From JACCTU01 sp963798985 (lineage in GTDB: Bacteria > Actinomycetota > Thermoleophilia > Gaiellales > Gaiellaceae), in the NCBI GenBank assembly GCA_963798985.1, contig CAWCVL010000007.1, positions 972,247 through 1,036,246 on the forward strand: a DNA stretch of 64,000 nt. Reading direction: 5' to 3'. Position numbers and translations under genes: made by a program. Under the pieces are notes generated by a model, which ran no database searches, was not told the DNA's origin, and saw nothing but the letters and a program-made list of their open reading frames with translations. Positions 18,801 through 30,881 of the stretch are shown here, one piece after another (position 1 is the first letter of the stretch; the number at the start of each line of letters is the position of its first letter).

Positions 18801-21800
18801 CAGCGGGACGCTCGTCAACCTCGCTGCGTCGCCCTCGATCATCGTGAACGCCGCGGACGGTTCGGGAACGCTGACGACACCGACCGCGAACGTCGCCGCC
18901 TCTTCGACCGGGAACACGCTCACCTTTACCTATACGGCGGCTGCGGGTGGGATGGGCAGCGGCTCGATCTCGATCGACGTGCCGAGCGGGTGGAGTCCGC
19001 CCTCGACCACGGCGACCGCGGCGGGCTACACGACCTCGACCGCGGGCTCGGTCTCTGTCGCAGGCCAGACGATCACGGTCTCCAGCCTCACGCTCGCCGG
19101 TGCCGCAACCGTGGACGTCGTCTACGGCGCGACCGGTGGCGGTGGCCCCGGCGCAACCGTAACTTCGTCGATCGGTGCCCAGACGTGGCAGGGCAAGCAG
19201 CGCTCGACCGGCTCCGGCTCACTCGTGAACCTCGGCGCGTCTCCGTTGGTGACGGTCAATGCGGCCAACGGCTCGGGAACCCTGACGACCGGTACGAGCA
19301 ACGTCCTGGCCGGGACGAGCGGCAACACGCTCACCTTCACGTATACGGCGACCGCGGGCGGCATGTTCAACGGGTCGATCTCGATCGACGTCCCGAGCGG
19401 CTGGAGTGCGCCCTCGACGACCGGCACCACGGCGGGCTACACGACCTCGACCGGCGGAACGGTCTCCGTCGCGGGTCAGACGATCACCGTCTCCAGCCTG
19501 GCGGTGGCCGGAGGCGGCACCGTCGACGTCGTCTACGGCGGGACCGGCGGCGGTGGCCCGGGCGCGGTGGCGACCACGACTCCGGGCGCGCAGACCTGGC
19601 AGGGCACGCAGCGCTCGACCGGCTCCGGCTCGCTCGTGAACCTCGGTGCGTCCCCGTCTGTGACGGTCGACCCCGTGGACGGGACCGGTACGGCAAGCGC
19701 AGCTCCTACGAACGTCGGCTCCGGCTCCCTCGCGAACACGATCACCATGACGTACACCGTCGCCGTTCCGATGACAAGCGGCGCGATCTCCATCGACGTT
19801 CCGGCCGGCTGGAGCGCCCCTTCGACGACCGCGACCGCCGCCGGCCACACCACGTCGACGTCGGGCGCCGTCTCGGTCGCCGGGCAGGCGATCACGGTCT
19901 CGAGCCTGACGCTCGCTGCTGCTGGCACCGTGGGACGTCGTTTACGGCGAGACCGGCGGCGGCGGACCGGGCGCCACCGCTCCCGCGGACGCCGGCGCAC
20001 AGACCTGGCAGGTGCAACAGAAAGCGTTCGCGTCCGGGACGCTGACCGACCTCGCGTCTTCGCCGAGCATTGCCGTGAACGCCCGCCCAGCCGCGCCGTC
20101 AGGGCTCGCGACCGCGCCGGTCTCTCCTGCGAATGACGCATCGCCGGAGGTGACCGGAACGGCTCCCGGCGGATCGACTGTCGAGCTCTACACCACCGCA
20201 GACTGCGCCGGCTCCGTCGCGGCGAGTGGTACCGCGGCGCAGTTCGCCGGCGGTTGGGGTCACAATGACGGTACCCGACAACGCGACGACGAGCTTGAGC
20301 GCGACCGCAACGGATGCGTTGAACGGCGTCTCGCTCTGCTCGAGCGTAACCAGCTATACGGCCGATTCCGTGGCACCGAGCGCGCCGTCCTCGCTCGCGA
20401 CGAACCCGGCGTCGCCTGCGAACGACAACGACCCGCGGATCACCGGCACCGCCGAAGCCGGCTCCACCGTCAACGTCTACGCCACCAACGACTGCACCGG
20501 CGGCTCCGTCGCCTCCGGCACCGCCGCAACCTTCGGCGAGCCGCCGGGCTCAACCCCGCGACGTCGCGGACAACTCCTCGACCTCGTACACGGCGCGAGC
20601 AACGGACGCGGCGGGCAATCAGTCCGCCTGCTCGAGCGCGGCCGGCTACGTCGAGGACTCGACCAACCCGTCGTCGACGGTCACCTTCCCGACGTCCGGC
20701 GGCGTCTACGGCAACGGCTCCTGGAGCACCGCGACCGGCGCGGTCGTGACCTTCCCCTCCTCGGGCGGCATCTACGGCTCCGCAGGCTGGGCGGACATCG
20801 CAGGCACGGCGTCCGACGGCGTCGCGCTCGACAAGGTCGAGGTCTCGATCAAGCGCGTGTCCGACAACCAGTACTGGAACGGCACCGCCTTCGCCGACGG
20901 CACCGAGAACTGGCGCCTCGCGACCGGAACCGCCTCGTGGTCGCTCGCCTTCCCGACCGTCAACTTCCCCGCCGACGACGACTACGTCGTTCGCGTCCGC
21001 GCGACCGACACTGCTGCGAACCCGGAGACGCCGAACTCGTACTCGCTGACCTACGACACCGCGGCGCCCAACACGACGATCACCGCGCGGCCGAGCAACC
21101 CGACCAACGCGACCGGCGCCTCGCTTCTCCTTCAGCGCGAGCGAAGGCGGCTCGACGTTCGAGTGCCAGCTCGACGGCGGCGGCTGGTCGTCCTGCACCT
21201 CGCCCAAGAGCTACACGGGCCTGAGCCAGGGCTCGCACACCTTCGACGTCCGCGCCACCGACGCCGCGGCGAACACCGATGCGAACGCCGGCGAGCTTCA
21301 CGTGGACGATCGACACCGCGGCGCCGGACACGACGATCACCGCCCAGCCGAGCAACCCGAGCAACTCGGCGAACGCCGACTTCTCCTTCACCTCCAGCGA
21401 GGGCGGCTCGACCTTCGAGTGCCGGCTCGACGGCGGCGGCTGGTCCTCCTGCGCCAGCCCGAAGAGCTACACCGGCCTGAGCGACGGCTCGCACACCTTC
21501 CAGGTCCGCGCAACCGACGCCGCCGGCAACACCGACGCCGCTCCGGCGAGCTTCACGTGGACGGTCGACGCGGCCGCGCCCGACACCACCATCACCGGGC
21601 AGCCGAGCGACCCGTCGAACGACGCCGCGCCGAGCTTCTCATTCACCTCGTCCGAGGGCGGCTCGACGTTCGAGTGCCAGCTCGACGGCGGCGGCTGGTC
21701 GTCCTGCTCGACCCCGAAGGGCTACGCCGGCTTGAGCAACGGCTCGCACACCTTCGAGGTCCGCGCGACCGACGCCGCAGGCAACGTCGACTCCGACTCC

Positions 21801-24800
21801 GGCCAGCTACATCTGGACGGTCGACACCGCGGCGCCCGAACACGACGATCACCGCGCGCCCGAGCGACCCGACGAACGCGACCGGCGCGTCCTTCTCCTT
21901 CACCTCCAGCGAGGGCGGCTCGACGTTCGAGTGCCAGCTCGACGGCGGCGGCTGGTCCTCCTGCACCTCGCCGAAGACGTACACCGGGCTCGCCGACGGC
22001 TCGCACACCTTCGAGGTGCGCGCGACCGACTCCGCAGGCAACACCGACCCGGCGCCCGCCTCGTTCACCTGGACGGTCGACACCGCGGCGCCGACCACCA
22101 CGATCACCGCCCAGCCCGGCAACCCGAGCAACTCGGCGGCCCCCGCCTTCTCCTTCAGCTCGTCCGAGGGCGGCTCGACGTTCGAGTGCCAGCTCGACGG
22201 CGGCGGCTGGGCCGCCTGCACCTCGCCCAAGAGCTACACCGGCCTGAGCCAGGGCTCGCACACCTTCGAGGTGCGCGCCACCGACGCAGCCGGCAACACC
22301 GACGCGACGCCCGCGAGTCATTCACCTGGACGATCGACACGGCGGCGCCGGACACGACGATCACCGCCGAGCCGAGCGACCCGAGCAACTCGGCGAACGC
22401 CGACTTCTCCTTCACCTCCAGCGAGGGCGGCTCGACCTTCGAGTGCCAGCTCGACGGCGGCGGCTGGTCCTCCTGCGCCAGCCCGAAGAACTACACCGGC
22501 CTGAGCGACGGCTCCCACACCTTCGAGGTCCGCGCCACCGACGCCGCAGGCAACACCGACCCCGCCCCGGCGAGCTTCACCTGGACGATCGACACGACCG
22601 CCCCGAACACCACGATCACCGCCCAGCCGAGCGACCCGAGCAACTCGGCGGAACGCCGACTTCACCTTCAGCGCCAGCGAGGGCGGCTCGACGTTCGAGT
22701 GCTCACTCGACGGCGGCGCGTTCGCCGCCTGCGTCCGCCCGAAGAGCTACACCGGCCTCTCCGACGGCTCGCACACCTTCGAGGTCCGCGCCACCGACGC
22801 AGCAGGCAACACCGACGCCTCCCCCGACACCTACACCTGGACGATCGACACCGCAGCGCCGAGCTCGTCCACGAGCTTCCCGGTGAACATCGGCTCGTAC
22901 AACATCGTCGGCTGGAACGCGGGCTGCTCGCCGAGCGGCATCTGCGGCACGGCCTCCGACGCAGGCTCGGGCCTCGATCGCGTCGACGTGTCGATCCAGC
23001 GCAGCTCCGACAGCCTCTACTGGAACGGCTCGTCCTTCGCGAGCGCGTCCGAGGACTGGCAGAACGCCGGCGGCGCCTCGTGGAACCTCGGCTTCGCCGC
23101 CGCCGCGTTCCCGGCCGACGGCAGCTACACGATCCGCGTCCGCGCACGCGATCTCGCCGGCAACGTCGAGGCGCCCGCGAGCCGCACGTTCACGATCGAC
23201 ACGACCCCGCCCGACACGTCGATCGACTCCGGGCCCGCAAACCCGACGAACAGCCAGGATCCGACCTTCGCCTTCTCCGGCGGCCCCGGCGGCGTCACCT
23301 TCGAGTGCCGCCTCGACGGCGGCTCGTGGAGCGCCTGCGGGTCGCCGAAGGGCTACACGGGGCTCGCAGCCGGCTCGCACACCTTCGAGGCGCGCGCGCA
23401 GGACGGCGCCGGGAACTTCGACCCGACGCCTGCGGCGCAGACCTGGACGATCGACCTGACGGCGCCGAGCTCGGCGATCGCCTTCCCGGCGAACGGCGGC
23501 TCCTACAACGGCGCCGGCTGGAACAACCCGTCCGGCACCGCATCGGACGGCGTCGGCCTCGACCGGGTCGAGGTCTCGCTCCAGCGCGTGGCCGACTCGC
23601 TCTACTGGAACGGCACCGCCTTCGCGGACGGCTCCGAGAACTGGCGCACCGCAACGGGCACGGGCACGTGGTCGCTCGCGTTCGCGGGGACGAACTTCCC
23701 GGCCGACGGTGACTACTCGATCCGCGTGCGGGCGGTCGACGCTGCCGGCAACGTCGAGGCGCCATCGTCCCGCACGTTCACCGTCGACACGGTTCCGCCG
23801 GAGACCACGATCGACACCTCGCCGGCGACCCCGAACTCCAGCGCCGACGCGTCCTTCACCTTCTCGGCCGACCAGCCGGGCTCCACCTTCCAGTGCCGCA
23901 TCGACGGCGGCGCGTGGGCTGCGTGCACGAACCCGAGGAACTACACCTCGCTCGGCGAAGGCTCCCACGCCTTCGAGGTCCGGGCGACGGACGTCGGCGG
24001 CAACGTCGATCCCTCCCCCGCCTCGCACACGTGGGTCGTCGACACGGTCCCGCCCGTCGCGACGATGGACGACCCCGGCCAGTACCTCAAGGGCACGGTC
24101 AGTCTGAACTCCACCTCGACCGACACCGGCGGCAGCGGCGTGGCCTCCGTCGGCTTCGAGCGCTCGCCCGCAGGCGCAGGCACCTGGACCAGCATCGCGG
24201 CGGCGTGGGACACGACCGGCGTCGCAAATGCCCTCTACGACCTCCGCGTGATCGCGACCGACTTCGCGGGCAACTCGAGCAGCACCCCGGCGCTCACAGG
24301 ACGCTGGGTCGACAACCTGAAGCCGACCGTCTCGATGGTCAACCCGGGCCCGGTCAGCGGCACGGTGACGGTCAAAGCCAACGCGGCGGACGCGCACTCG
24401 GGCGTCAAGCAGGTCGAGCTGCAGGTCTTCGACGGCGCGACCTGGGTCTCGCTCGGCACCGACACGAGCGCGCCGTACCAGGCCTCGTGGGCGACCGCGA
24501 CCTTCGTCGACGGCCCGCACGACCTCCGCGCGATCGCGACCGACTACACCGACAACGTCGAGACGTCCTCGGTCGTCTCGGTGATCGTCGACAACACCGA
24601 CCCGACGGTCGCCTTCACGACGCCGGTCGACCTCGGTTTCGTCAACGCGGCCGACGCCGACCCGTTCACGGTCGTCGCGGACGCCACCGACCTCGGCAGC
24701 GGCGTCGACGACGTCGAGTTCTTCCTCTGCACCGCCGGAGGCGTGGCCTGCACGACCTCGAGCTCGCTCGGCACCGACGACGCCGGTCCGTACGAGGCCG

Positions 24801-27800
24801 CCTGGTCGCTGCCCGGCGCCGACGGCGTCTACCACCTGAAGGCGACCGCACGCGACCTCGCCGGCCGGAGCGCCAGCAGCGTGGTCGAGGTCACCGTCGA
24901 CCGGACGATCGCCCGACACCACCCTCGTGACGACCCCGGGCGATCCGTCGCGCGACTCGACGCCCGACTTCACCTTCTCCTCGAGCGAGCCCGGCTCGAC
25001 CTTCGAGTGCAGCGTCGACGCCGGCGCCTGGACGGCCTGCACCACGCCGCACACGACCGCTGCGCTCGCCGACGGCCCGCGCACGTTCGACGTGCGCGCG
25101 ATCGACGCGGCCGGGAACATCGACGCGTTCCCGTCGAGCTGGGCGTGGCTGCTCGACACGACGCCGCCGACGGCGACGATGAACAACCCGGGCGCCAACC
25201 TGCGCCAGACGGTCGCGCTGACCTCCGTCGAGAGCGATCCCGGTGCGACCCCGTCCGGCATCGCCTCGGTCGAGTACCAGTACTCGGTCGCCGACGCGGA
25301 CACGTGGGTCACGGCGCCCGCTGCCTGGGACACGACCACGGTCACCGACGGCCTCTACGACCTCCGCGTGGTCGTGACCGACAACGCCGGCAACGAGACG
25401 CAGGCTGCCGCCGTCGAGGATCGCCGGGTCGACAACTCGCCGCCCGCGACCGCGATCGACGATCCCGGCGCGAACCTGCGCGCAGTCGTCGACGATCAAG
25501 GGCACCGCGAGCGACACCGGCTCGGGCGTCGCCGACGTCGTCTTCGAGATCAGCCCCGACGGCGCCTCGTGGTCGACGATCGGCTCGGACAACTCGGATC
25601 CGTACGAGTCGTCGTTCGACACGGCCTCGATTCCCGGACGGCCTCTACTTCTTCCGCACCGTCGCGACCGACGTCGCCGGCAACGTCACCGAGGGCGCGC
25701 CGGTCGGCCCGCGGCGGATCGACAACACGCCGCCGACGGCCTCGCTGAACGACCCCGGAGCGAACCTCCGCGGCGCCGTCAACCTGAGCTCCGTCGTCGA
25801 CGACCCGCCCGGGCCGCCCGTCGCGTCCGGCGTGTCGGTGGTCATGTACGAGGCGCTGATCGGCGGCGTCTGGACGGGCATCTCGCAGACCTGGGCGACG
25901 ACCTCGGTGCCGGACGGCGTCTACGACCTGCGGGTCGTCGTCGCCGACGTCGCGGGCAACTCGACCATCTCGGCCGTCGTCGCAGGCAGGCGCGTCGACA
26001 ACACGCCGCCTGACACGTCGCACAACGCGCCCGCCGGCTGGCAGTCGGGCGCGACGACGGTCGCCCTCGGCCCGAGCGACGGCGGCTCCGGTGTCGCGAA
26101 CACCCAGTACTCAGTCGACGGCGGCGGCTGGAACTCGGGCACGAGCGTCAACGTCTCCGGCGACGGCATCCACACGATCTCGTTCTTCTCGACGGACGTC
26201 GCGGGGAACATCGAGTCGCCGAAGACCGCGACCGTGATGATCGACTCGACGCCGCCCGACCCGGGCGCGAACGACCCCGGCAACTACCTGCGCGGCACGG
26301 TCACCCTGACCGCGAGCCCGAGCACGGGCGGCCCCGGCGGCGCGGACGTGACGCAGGTCGAGTTCCAGCACAAGCGCTCGAGCGACAGCACGTGGACGTC
26401 CCTCGGCGTCGACACCGACCGACCCGTACAGCGCGAGCTGGGCGACGAGCGCGGCCGACGACGGCTCGTGGGATCTGCGCTTCATCGTCACGGACGAGGC
26501 CGAGAACACGAACACGACCGACCTCGCGTCGAAGATCGTCGACAACACGGCGCCGACCGGGAACGTCGCCTCCCCGCTCTCCGGCTCGACGGTCTCCGGG
26601 AGCATCACGCTCGGTGTCTCGGCCTCCGACGCCAACCCGATCGCCGGTGTCGAGTACTTCGTCAACGGCAGCTCGATCGGGACCGCCGGCAGCGCGCCGT
26701 TCCAGATGAGCTGGAACTCGGCGTCGGGCGGCGACGGCGGCGCGACGATCTCCGCCGTGATCAGCGACATCGCCGGCAACTCGACGTCGACCGGCACCGT
26801 CAACATCACGGTCGACAACTTCGCGCCCGGCGTCTCGCTGAGCGCGCCGCCTGCGAACGTCAGCGGCACGATCAGCCTCGGCGCCAGCGCCGACGGCGAC
26901 ACCGTGCAGGTGACCTTCGAGCGGCGGCCTGCCGGCGGCGGCGGCTGGACGACCGATCGGAACCGCCGTCGGCGGCTCCTGGTCGGCATCGTTCGACACC
27001 ACGGCCGTCGCAGACGGGAACTACGAGCTCCGCGCCGACCGCCGTCGACGCGGGCGGCAACTCCGGTACCAGCGGCGTCGTCACGACCCGCGTCGACAAC
27101 ACCGATCCGAGCGGTCTGCTGACCGCACCCGGCGGCGGCGCGACCGTCGGCGGCTCGGCGGTGCCGCTCGCCGCCACGGGCTCGGACGGCGGCTCCGGCG
27201 TCGCGTCGGTGACCTGGCAGGCGCGCGTGTCCGGCGGCGGCGGCTTCGGAGACATCGCAAGCGACTCGAGCGCGCCGTTCTCGGCGACGTGGGACGTCAC
27301 CTCGCTGCCGAGCGTCGCGCACGACCTGCGCATCGTCGTCACCGACCTGGCCGGGAACACGTTCACGAGCCCTCGATCACGGTCAACATCGACTCGACTG
27401 CGCCAACGGTCTCGCTCAACAACCCCGGCTCGCCGATCTCCGGCACCGTCGCGCTGAGCGCGTCAACTGCCGGTGACGCGGTCACCGTCACCTTCAGCCG
27501 CAGCCCGGCGGGCGCGGCTTCATGGACGACGATCGGCGCGGACGGCTCGGCGCCCTACGGCGCGAACTTCGACACGACGGCCGTCGCGGACGGGCTCTAC
27601 GACCTGCGGGCCGTCGTGAACGACGCGGTCGGCAACACGAGCCAGGACGGTGATCGCCGGCGTGCGGATCGACAACTTCGTCCCGATCGTCGTCTCCTCG
27701 GTCGCCGGGCAACGGCTCGATCGTCGCGACCGCGAACGTGATCACGATCACCGCGAGCGAGGACATCGCGTCCGTCACCGGCGGGACGCTCGACGGCGCA

Positions 27801-29115
27801 CCCTCCGTGATGCCGATGCTCTCGGGTGCGGTCGCGACGTTCAACGTCGGCTCGCTGAGCGACGGTGCGCACACGCTCGCGGGCACGATCCACGACGCAG
27901 CCGGCAAGTCCAGCGCGTTCTCGGTCACGTTCATGGTCGGCGTGCCCGCGCCGCCTGCACCGTCGACCGGCGGCGGCGGGACGTTCGATCCGGCCCTGCC
28001 GCTCGTGCCTGCTCCCACCGACTTCGTCGCCAAGCTCGAGGCCGACGGATCGCTGACGCTTCGCTGGAAGCCGTCGCGCGACGCCGACGGGTGAGCCGTT
28101 CGCCACCCTGCTCTACATCGACGGGATCGCGACGCAGACGTTCGGGCCCGGCGAGAACCAGGTCAACCTCGGCCCGTTCGACCCCGCCGACCTGCGCGTC
28201 TTCACGATCGTCGCGATCGACGGCGACGGGATGGCCAGCCCCGCGAGTGCCGGGCTGCGCTCGACCTCGGTCCTCGCCGGCAAGACGCTCGACGAGGCTC
28301 GGGCGATCCTCGTCAACCGCGGCTTCGCGGTCGGCGTGGTGCGCGGGAACGGCACGCTCGTCGTCGCGCCGGCCGGAGCGGCGATGGCTCCGCTGGGCGC
28401 CAAGATCGACCTGGAGCTCGGCACGCCGACCGCGCCGCAGGCCCGGCTCGTCTTCGACGTCGTCGCGACGAAGCGCTACGCGCCCGCCGCGAACAAGTCG
28501 ATCGCGCTGCGGCTCAAGACGACGCGGGCCTCGACCGTCACGGCGACCCTGCTCGACCCGCAGGGGCAAGCGCGCGTACCGCTGGCGCTTCCTGGCCAAG
28601 GCCGGCATCACGATCAAGCGGCTCACGATGCCGCCGAGCGTGACGAAGTTCGGGCGCTACCGACTCGTGTTCTCCGTCCAGTCGGGCCGCGAGACGGTCA
28701 AGAAGTCGATCGTCGTGACCAGATCGTCAAGAAGACGGCGAAGCCTGTGCGGCCGAAGAAACCGCTCCAGATCGTCCTCGCCAGCACGGGGAACAACGGC
28801 AAGGAGATCGAGCGCGGGCTCAGCAAGGGCATCACGGTCGTGCCGGCCGCCGTCGGCGAGGACGCGTGGACCCTCACCGGCGCATCGAGCGGGAACGTGG
28901 AAGTCATCGTCGTCGACGTCGACCGCTACGGGCTCCAGTTGATCCGCGACCTGCGCCTCGTCTTCCCGACGGTGCGGATCCTCGCCCTGACGAACGACCC
29001 GCGCCGGCTCGCGCAGTCGGTTCGCGCGGGAGCGACGATCGCGGCTCCGCGCTCGACGCCGCCGAAGGATCTCGCGAAGCTGATCCAGCGGCTCGCGAAC
29101 CGCCGTCCGTACTAG
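15867..29115 (+). CDS. Giant repetitive surface protein with C-terminal receiver-like domain (about 23 frameshifts)
   Basis: One open region of about 13.2 kb encodes about 4,400 residues when frames are joined. In order it has a hydrophobic export segment (GVGLVCLLLLAQLA near 16006-16050), an N-terminal domain ending DLPLPYVIDP and a beta-sandwich-like domain to about 17200. Seven 137-residue repeats follow (17212-20086), then two short Ig-like modules and seven 85-residue repeats (21074-22864). Next come many bacterial Ig-like modules, an fn3-like stretch, a PASTA-like segment (AGKTLDEARAILVNRG, about 28280) and a receiver-like tail. Frame changes fall near 16580, 17100, 19931, 20255, 20560, 21125, 21292, 21797, 21838, 22317, 22650, 24912, 25490, 25633, 26418, 26957, 27041, 27372, 27648, 27707, 28091, 28568 and 28723. 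The only in-path stop (28092) vanishes if one G is removed. The start is uncertain: ATG 15867, TTG 15828, or ATG 15976 after another shift. Confidence 0.72.
17212..20086 (+). repeat. Seven tandem 411-bp coding repeats
   Basis: The Asx-Gly-(Ser/Leu/Thr)-Gly-Thr codons that begin each unit fall at 17212, 17623, 18034, 18445, 18856, 19267 and 19678, an exact spacing of 411 bases (137 residues). The last unit is one codon short and carries one extra base near 19931. Each unit reads NVAASSTGNT, then YTAAAGGM, SIDVPSGWSAPST, TTSTAGTVSVAGQTITVSS and VVYGATGGGGPGA. These are predicted secreted beta-rich modules; no catalytic motif was seen. The first six units contain no frame break, unlike the flanks. 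Confidence 0.93.
21074..22864 (+). repeat. Seven tandem 255-bp coding repeats (Ig-like, two-Cys)
   Basis: The TTIT codons of successive units start at 21074, 21331, 21586, 21843, 22098, 22355 and 22610. The true unit is 255 bases (85 residues). The three 257-base intervals each contain two extra bases exactly where the reading frame breaks. Each unit has EGGSTFECQLDGGGWSSC, SYTGLSDGSHTFEVRATD and AAGNTD, with a conserved cysteine pair likely forming a disulfide outside the cell. Similar but diverged units recur near 23200-23450 and 23800-24050. Confidence 0.92.
28744..29112 (+). other. Receiver-like (CheY-type) domain at the C-terminus of the giant protein
   Basis: The last about 120 residues read PLQIVLASTGNNG, VEVIVVDVDRYGLQLIRDL, VRILALTNDPRRLAQSVRAGA and STPPKDLAKLIQRLA. 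This is the strand-helix order of a receiver, with Asp in VVDVDRYG at the phospho-acceptor position and Thr in ALTND at the switch position. The conserved Lys loop reads APRSTPP, with Arg near the Lys position. It follows the export-type repeats with one frame break (28723) and no stop. A separate gene starting inside this stretch (for example GTG 28747) cannot be excluded, but no ribosome-binding site is visible. Confidence 0.6.
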
Positions 29116-29121
29116 TCGGGC

Positions 29122-29872
29122 CTAACCCAGCGCGGCTTGCACCGCGAAGCCACGGCGATGATCAGCAACGCGACGGCCCGATCAGGCGGCGCAGCATCAC
29201 CTCCGAAAGCCCGCCGGTGACGCGCGCGCCGAGCCACGCTCCGGGGAGGGCGCCTGCGAGGCCGACGGCGAGGAGGTCCCACTCGACCTCCAGCTTGGAC
29301 GCGTACGTGGCGAACGCCGCGACGCCGAGCGCGAAGCCGACGATGAGGTTCGTTCCGACTGCCTTGTGCGCGCTCAGCCCGACTGCGCCCAGGAGCGCAG
29401 GCATCCGCAGCGTCCCGAGGATGACGCCGATCGCACCGCCGATGAGCCCGATCGCGAAGCCGAGGAGCCCTGCCGGCCAGAGGCGCGGCACCGCGCGCGG
29501 GCGAGCACGCACGGGTCGCACGAGCAGGTCGATGCCGTTCCACGCGAGCACCGCGGCGATCGCCGCGAACAGCAGCCGCTCCGGCACGCTCGACCCGACG
29601 AGGGCACCGACCACCGCGCCCACGACGGACGGCGGCGTCATCCAGGCGACGACGCGCCAGTCGACGCGGCCCTCGCGCGCGTGGCGCCAACCGCCCGCCG
29701 CTGCGGCCGCCGCGCTGATCGCGATGTTCGTCCCCGCGGCCGCAGCCGGGTTGCCGGCGGCGATCAGGATCGCGGGCAACCGGAGCGTCCCGAGCACGAG
29801 CCCGACGGCCGATCCGAGGTACCCCGCCGCGAACGACGCGGCGAAGGTCAGCGCGAGCTGCCAGGCTTCCAG
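29122..29872 (-). CDS. TauE/SafE-type membrane exporter (two frameshifts near the end)
   Basis: Integral membrane protein of the sulfite exporter TauE/SafE family, probably moving a small anion or organosulfonate. The duplicated family motif is visible as FAAGYLGSAVGLVLGTLRLPAIL and, in the second half, GLIGGAIGVILGTLRMPALL, each followed by GTN (AGTNIAIS and VGTNLIVG). The frame breaks near 29178 and 29145; joined, the end reads VALLIIAVAFAVQAALG with a TAG at 29122-29124. The start is uncertain: a CTG at 29872 inside the end of the upstream adenosyltransferase gene is the best I can see. Confidence 0.82.
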
Positions 29873-30420
29873 AGCGGCTCGCCGCGCTCGGCGGCGGCGT
29901 TCGCCGCGCGCGCGAGGATGAAGAGCAGGTCGGAGAGGCGGTTCAGGTAGACGACGGCGAGCGGGTTGACGGGTGCTGCGAGCGCGTCGCGCTCGGCGCG
30001 ACGGCACACGGCGCGCGCGACGTGGATCCTCGCTGCGCCTTCGTCCCCGCCCGGGAGCACGAAGCTCTTCAGCTCGGGAAGGTCGGCGTTGAAGGCAGTC
30101 GCAGTCGGCCTCGAGCGCGTCGACCTGCTTCTGCGTCGTGCGCAGCTTGTCGTCGGCGCCTCCCACGGGACGGAGAGGTCGGCGCCCACGTCGAACAGCT
30201 CGTTCTGGACGCGCTCGAGCACCGCGCGGATCCGATCGTCGAGCTGACCGGCGAGCGCGACGCCGATCAGCGAGTTCAGCTCGTCGACCGCCCCGTAGGC
30301 GCCGATCCGCGGGTCGAGCTTCGAGGCGCGCGACCCGTCGCCGAGCGACGTCTCGCCGCGGTCGCCGCCGCGCGTGTAGATCTTCGTCAGCCGGACGGGC
30401 TCGTCGCGGTCGCGTGCCAC
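29848..30420 (-). CDS. Cob(I)alamin adenosyltransferase, PduO type (two compensating frameshifts)
   Basis: Transfers the adenosyl group of ATP to cob(I)alamin, making the AdoB12 that the mutase encoded at 10-13.7 kb requires. The GTG start is at 30420. The N-terminal ATP site is KIYTRGGDRGETSLGDG and the conserved C-terminal motif is HVARAVCRRAERD with YLNRLSDLLF. Between about 30160 and 30095 the right frame is a different one (DDKLRTTQKQVDALEADCD), so one base seems lost and one gained, leaving the 190-residue length intact. The gene overlaps the exporter downstream. Confidence 0.92.
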   Translation of the reverse strand: MARDRDEPVRLTKIYTRGGDRGETSLGDGSRASKLDPRIGAYGAVDELNSLIGVALAGQLDDRIRAVLERVQNELFDVGADLSVPWEAPTTSCARRRSRSTRSRPTATAFNADLPELKSFVLPGGDEGAARIHVARAVCRRAERDALAAPVNPLAVVYLNRLSDLLFILARAANAAAERGEPLWKPGSSR

Positions 30421-30439
30421 GGGCGTAGATTAGGCGGCG

Positions 30440-30881
30440 ATGCGGCTACGAAGTGGTGAAACCGAAGACATCGCGCCGATCGCACGGCTGATGCGCTCGA
30501 CCTACGACCGGATGACGTACATCCCGCGTCTCCACACGGCGGAGGAAGATCTCGGGTACATCGCCGGGCTCCTCGCCGCCCACGAGGTGTGGGTCGCGGA
30601 GAACGGCGACACCGGCGTCCTCGGGTTCGCGATTCTCACCGCCGACCAGCTGCTCCAGATCCACGTCTCGCCCGACGAGCAGAACAAGGGCATCGGCGGC
30701 CGCCTCCTCGACCGGGCGAAGGAGCGCCGCCCCGACGGCTTCTCGCTCTGGGTCTTCCAGAAGAACGAGGGCGCCCGCCGCTTCTACGAGCGCCACGGGC
30801 TCGAGCTCGATCCACGTGACGGACGGCGAGGGCAACGAGGAGAAGGAGCCCGACGCGCAGTACGCGTGGCGGCCTGCCTAG
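30440..30881 (+). CDS. GNAT family N-acetyltransferase (one frameshift)
   Basis: Acetyl-CoA-dependent acetyltransferase of about 146 residues after repair. The acetyl-CoA binding loop is IHVSPDEQNKGIGGRLLDRA (motif A, QxxGxG/A-like), followed by WVFQKNEGARRFYERHGL (motif B). Near 30810 the frame changes from GLELD to IHVTDGEGNEEKEPDAQYAWRP, ending at the TAG 30879-30881. One extra base explains it. The acceptor substrate is unknown. It is divergent from the cobalamin adenosyltransferase with a 19-base gap, and a REP palindrome follows directly. Confidence 0.85.

Noticed and set aside
17212..22864. Regular repeats as a possible CRISPR array
   Set aside because: Units are 255 and 411 bases, in frame and translate to conserved protein modules. 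There are no short repeats with unique spacers and no cas genes in the window.
22703..25345. 880-residue minus-strand open frame under the giant gene
   Set aside because: It is low-complexity, follows the codon periodicity of the plus-strand repeats, and has no domain or start signal. It is a mirror of the coding strand.
15867..29115. Programmed ribosomal frameshifting or phase variation in the giant gene
   Set aside because: The shifts are scattered, not at slippery heptamers or long homopolymers, and the same kind of shift breaks single-copy housekeeping genes. Sequence error is simpler.
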